Assembly (NCBI GenBank): GCA_963798655.1
Contig: CAWCUH010000014.1
Location: forward strand, 174,201 to 238,200
Source: CAVSMC01 sp963798655
GTDB lineage: Bacteria > Pseudomonadota > Gammaproteobacteria > Burkholderiales > Casimicrobiaceae
Direction of reading: 5' to 3'
DNA length: 64,000 nt
Shown: positions 62,531 through 64,000 of the stretch, one piece after another
Layout: each line of letters starts with the position of its first letter
Position numbering within the stretch: position 1 is the first letter of the stretch
Notes under the pieces: model-generated
Seen by the model: the letters and a program-made list of their open reading frames with translations, nothing else
What the model was told of the DNA's origin: nothing
Databases searched by the model: none
Position numbers and translations under genes: made by a program

Positions 62531-62551
62531 ATTATACAATCTGGGTTGTAT
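62531..62551 (-). promoter_or_regulatory. TetR-type operator over the efflux promoter -10 box
   Basis: ATACAA (62534-62539) and TTGTAT (62546-62551) form a perfect inverted repeat with a 6-bp centre. Read on the minus strand, positions 62536-62531 give TATAAT, an exact -10 box that overlaps the palindrome by three bases. It sits 32 bp before the adaptor gene and 26 bp before the divergent TetR gene, the layout of AcrR/TtgR-type repressors, which bind TACA-rich palindromes. Binding would block the pump promoter and probably autoregulate the repressor. Confidence 0.75.
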
Positions 62552-62577
62552 GTAAATCGAACGGGCAACGACGCTCG

Positions 62578-63384
62578 ATGCGCCGAACCAAAGAGGAAGC
62601 CGAGAGGACCCGCCGCAGGATCATGGCGGCGGCACTGCGCGTATTCAGCCGCAACGGCATCGCGCGCACGACGATCGGCCAGATCGCGCACGACGCCGGC
62701 GTCACGCGTGGCGCGATCTACTGGCATTTCAGCGACAAGCAGGCGCTGCTGCGCGCGATCCGCGAGTCGGTGTCGCTGCCGCTGCTCGACCAGAGCGATC
62801 TCACGCTGCTGCGCGATGGCGGCGGCGACCCGCTCGACTGCATCGAGCGCTTCCTCACCACGCTGGTGCGTGCGATCGACCGCGATCCCGCCACGAGGCG
62901 CGCGCTCGACGTGATGTCGTTCAAGTGCGAGTACGTCGGCGAGCTTGCCGCCGAGCGCGGCGCGCTCGTGCGCAACACGAGCCGGCTGCTGAAGGGTCTC
63001 GAGAACGCGTACCTGCGATCGCGCGAGCGCGGGCTTCTGCGCGGCGAATTGTCGCCGCAGGTGGCCGCGCTCGAGACGGTCGCGTTCCTGTCCGGCCTCG
63101 TTCGATTGCTGCTGCTCGACGGGGCGGGCGCGATCGTGCGCCGTAGAGCGCTGCTCGTCATTCGCGCGCACGTCCGGTCGCGGCGGGCGCCCGGCGCGCA
63201 GCCCGATCGCGAACGGACCACGGTGTCCGCCCGGCAGCACGCTGAACGGATCGAAGTGCGTGGCGCAATCTTCCGGACTCAACGGGGCGCAACGACCGGG
63301 CAGCGCGGGCCGGCGGACGCAAAGCGCTGCAATCGCAGTAGCATGGCGATGCGCGCGACTCATCGCGCCGGAGGAAAGTCATGA
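62578..63384 (+). CDS. TetR-family repressor of the RND operon (AcrR/TtgR-like)
   Basis: The 268-aa protein has a TetR helix-turn-helix at residues ~10-60: RRRIMAAALRVFSRNGIART, TIGQIAHDAGVTRGAIYWHF. The ligand domain with ERFLTTLVRAIDRDP and RALDVMSFKCEYVGELAAER resembles AcrR/TtgR. About 60 residues beyond the normal family end (~210) are basic and look non-conserved, and the stop overlaps the ACT-domain gene (ATGA). It should repress the divergent efflux operon and release on drug binding. The ATG at 62578 fits the family; no strong ribosome site. Confidence 0.93.
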   Translation: MRRTKEEAERTRRRIMAAALRVFSRNGIARTTIGQIAHDAGVTRGAIYWHFSDKQALLRAIRESVSLPLLDQSDLTLLRDGGGDPLDCIERFLTTLVRAIDRDPATRRALDVMSFKCEYVGELAAERGALVRNTSRLLKGLENAYLRSRERGLLRGELSPQVAALETVAFLSGLVRLLLLDGAGAIVRRRALLVIRAHVRSRRAPGAQPDRERTTVSARQHAERIEVRGAIFRTQRGATTGQRGPADAKRCNRSSMAMRATHRAGGKS

Positions 63385-63917
63385 CTGCTTCGCTCGTCGT
63401 CACCGTGATCGGCGACGACCGTCCTGGCATCGTCAACGCGCTGTCCGACATCGCGCAGCGCTTCAGCGCGAACTGGGCAGGCAGCCACATGGCGAGTCTC
63501 GCCGGGCAGTTTGCCGGCATCGTTCATCTCGAGGCGGCCGACGCCGACGCAGAGCCGCTGATCGCGGCGCTGCGCGGGCTCGATACGCTGGGACTGCACA
63601 TCGGCATTGCGCGCGGATCGCCGAAGTCGCCGGCGGGTGCGCGAAGGAAGCTGCGGCTCGAGCTCGTCGGACACGACCGGCCGGGCATCGTGCGCGACCT
63701 GTCGGGAAGCCTCGCGGCGATCGGCGTCAGCATCGACGAGCTGCACACCCAGATCGTCAGCGCGGCGATGGCCGGGGGCCAGCTGTTCAAGGTGAAGGCG
63801 CTCCTCGCCGTGCCTATTGCTGTCGCCGATGACGCGCTGCGCGTCTCGCTCGAGGCGATCGCGAACGAGATGATGGTCGACATCGAGCCTGCCGCGGACG
63901 CCGACCGCTCACGCTGA
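63381..63917 (+). CDS. Double-ACT domain protein (GcvR-like)
   Basis: The 178-aa protein has two ACT domains: VVTVIGDDRPGIVNALSDIA over ~1-75 and RLELVGHDRPGIVRDLSGSL over ~88-165, each with the DRPGIV turn. It resembles GcvR, the glycine-responsive partner of GcvA, and related proteins of unknown target. GGAGGAAAG precedes the ATG at 63381. It overlaps the TetR stop by 4 nt, so it may be translated with it, though a common function is not obvious. After the stop, 83 bases to the window edge hold nothing I recognise. Confidence 0.88.
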   Translation: MTASLVVTVIGDDRPGIVNALSDIAQRFSANWAGSHMASLAGQFAGIVHLEAADADAEPLIAALRGLDTLGLHIGIARGSPKSPAGARRKLRLELVGHDRPGIVRDLSGSLAAIGVSIDELHTQIVSAAMAGGQLFKVKALLAVPIAVADDALRVSLEAIANEMMVDIEPAADADRSR

Positions 63918-64000
63918 CGGCCGGGAACCGCCGCCCGCGCCGTTGCGAGCCAAGTCGGGGCACGGCGAACATCCCGCTCGACCGTTAAGGAACGCTTAAG

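Overview
The window is GC-rich (roughly two thirds G+C by eye), densely coded bacterial DNA with short intergenic gaps and many ATGA stop/start overlaps. The gene content (DUF3182, a lipid-anchored RND efflux trio, Ku-type end joining, an SLC5-fused sensor kinase, YcII/ECF42 genes) suggests a Gram-negative betaproteobacterium, probably Burkholderiales. That placement is inference from family content; no rRNA or other marker gene is present. I saw no tRNA, CRISPR array, insertion sequence or prophage gene.

Layout. 1-11.4 kb: a DUF3182 gene cut by the window edge, an MFS exporter, a small hypothetical gene, a LysR regulator, a 1-Cys peroxiredoxin with a strong 5' stem-loop, a TSUP permease divergent from a zeta-toxin-like P-loop protein, an AsmA-family envelope protein and a MarR regulator. 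11.4-17.6 kb (minus strand): a tight four-gene operon of a ThDP enzyme, an enolase-superfamily enzyme, an FAD/Fe-S oxidoreductase and a PPC/DUF296 protein, which looks like an uncharacterised acid-sugar or 2-hydroxyacid pathway. 17.9-23.5 kb: a signalling operon of a 65-aa membrane protein, a symporter/histidine-kinase fusion, a lone receiver protein and an unusual degenerate kinase fused to a DnaQ-like exonuclease. 23.5-28.2 kb: a repeat-bearing lipoprotein, PssA, an Hsp20-Lon pair and a DUF1684 protein.

28.4-33.3 kb: a MauG/CCP-type di-heme cytochrome, a small secreted Gly/Cys peptide and a large STAND-BTAD regulator that begins inside the peptide gene. 33.4-37.5 kb: a small basic ORF, an HDOD protein, an SDR, a MerR-TPR protein and Ku. 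37.7-40.8 kb: a DUF72 gene, an ECF42-type sigma factor and its likely targets (small membrane protein, SRPBCC, YCII/DGPF), with a matching promoter in front of the targets. 40.9-42.5 kb: remains of a PQQ dehydrogenase, truncated and carrying four single-base insertions. 42.6-48.4 kb: a CDF transporter, a YihY and MscS pair, an ABC-2 exporter and an exported His/Arg-rich protein.

48.4-56.0 kb (minus strand): a seven-gene operon of two zinc dehydrogenases, a complete carbohydrate ABC importer and a beta-propeller lactonase, consistent with uptake and oxidation of a sugar or polyol through a lactone. 56.3-64 kb: a small monooxygenase-fold protein, then an RND efflux operon (adaptor, pump, outer-membrane factor) divergent from its TetR regulator, with a palindromic operator over the pump promoter, and finally a GcvR-like double-ACT protein. 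The last 83 bases after 63917 hold nothing I recognise.
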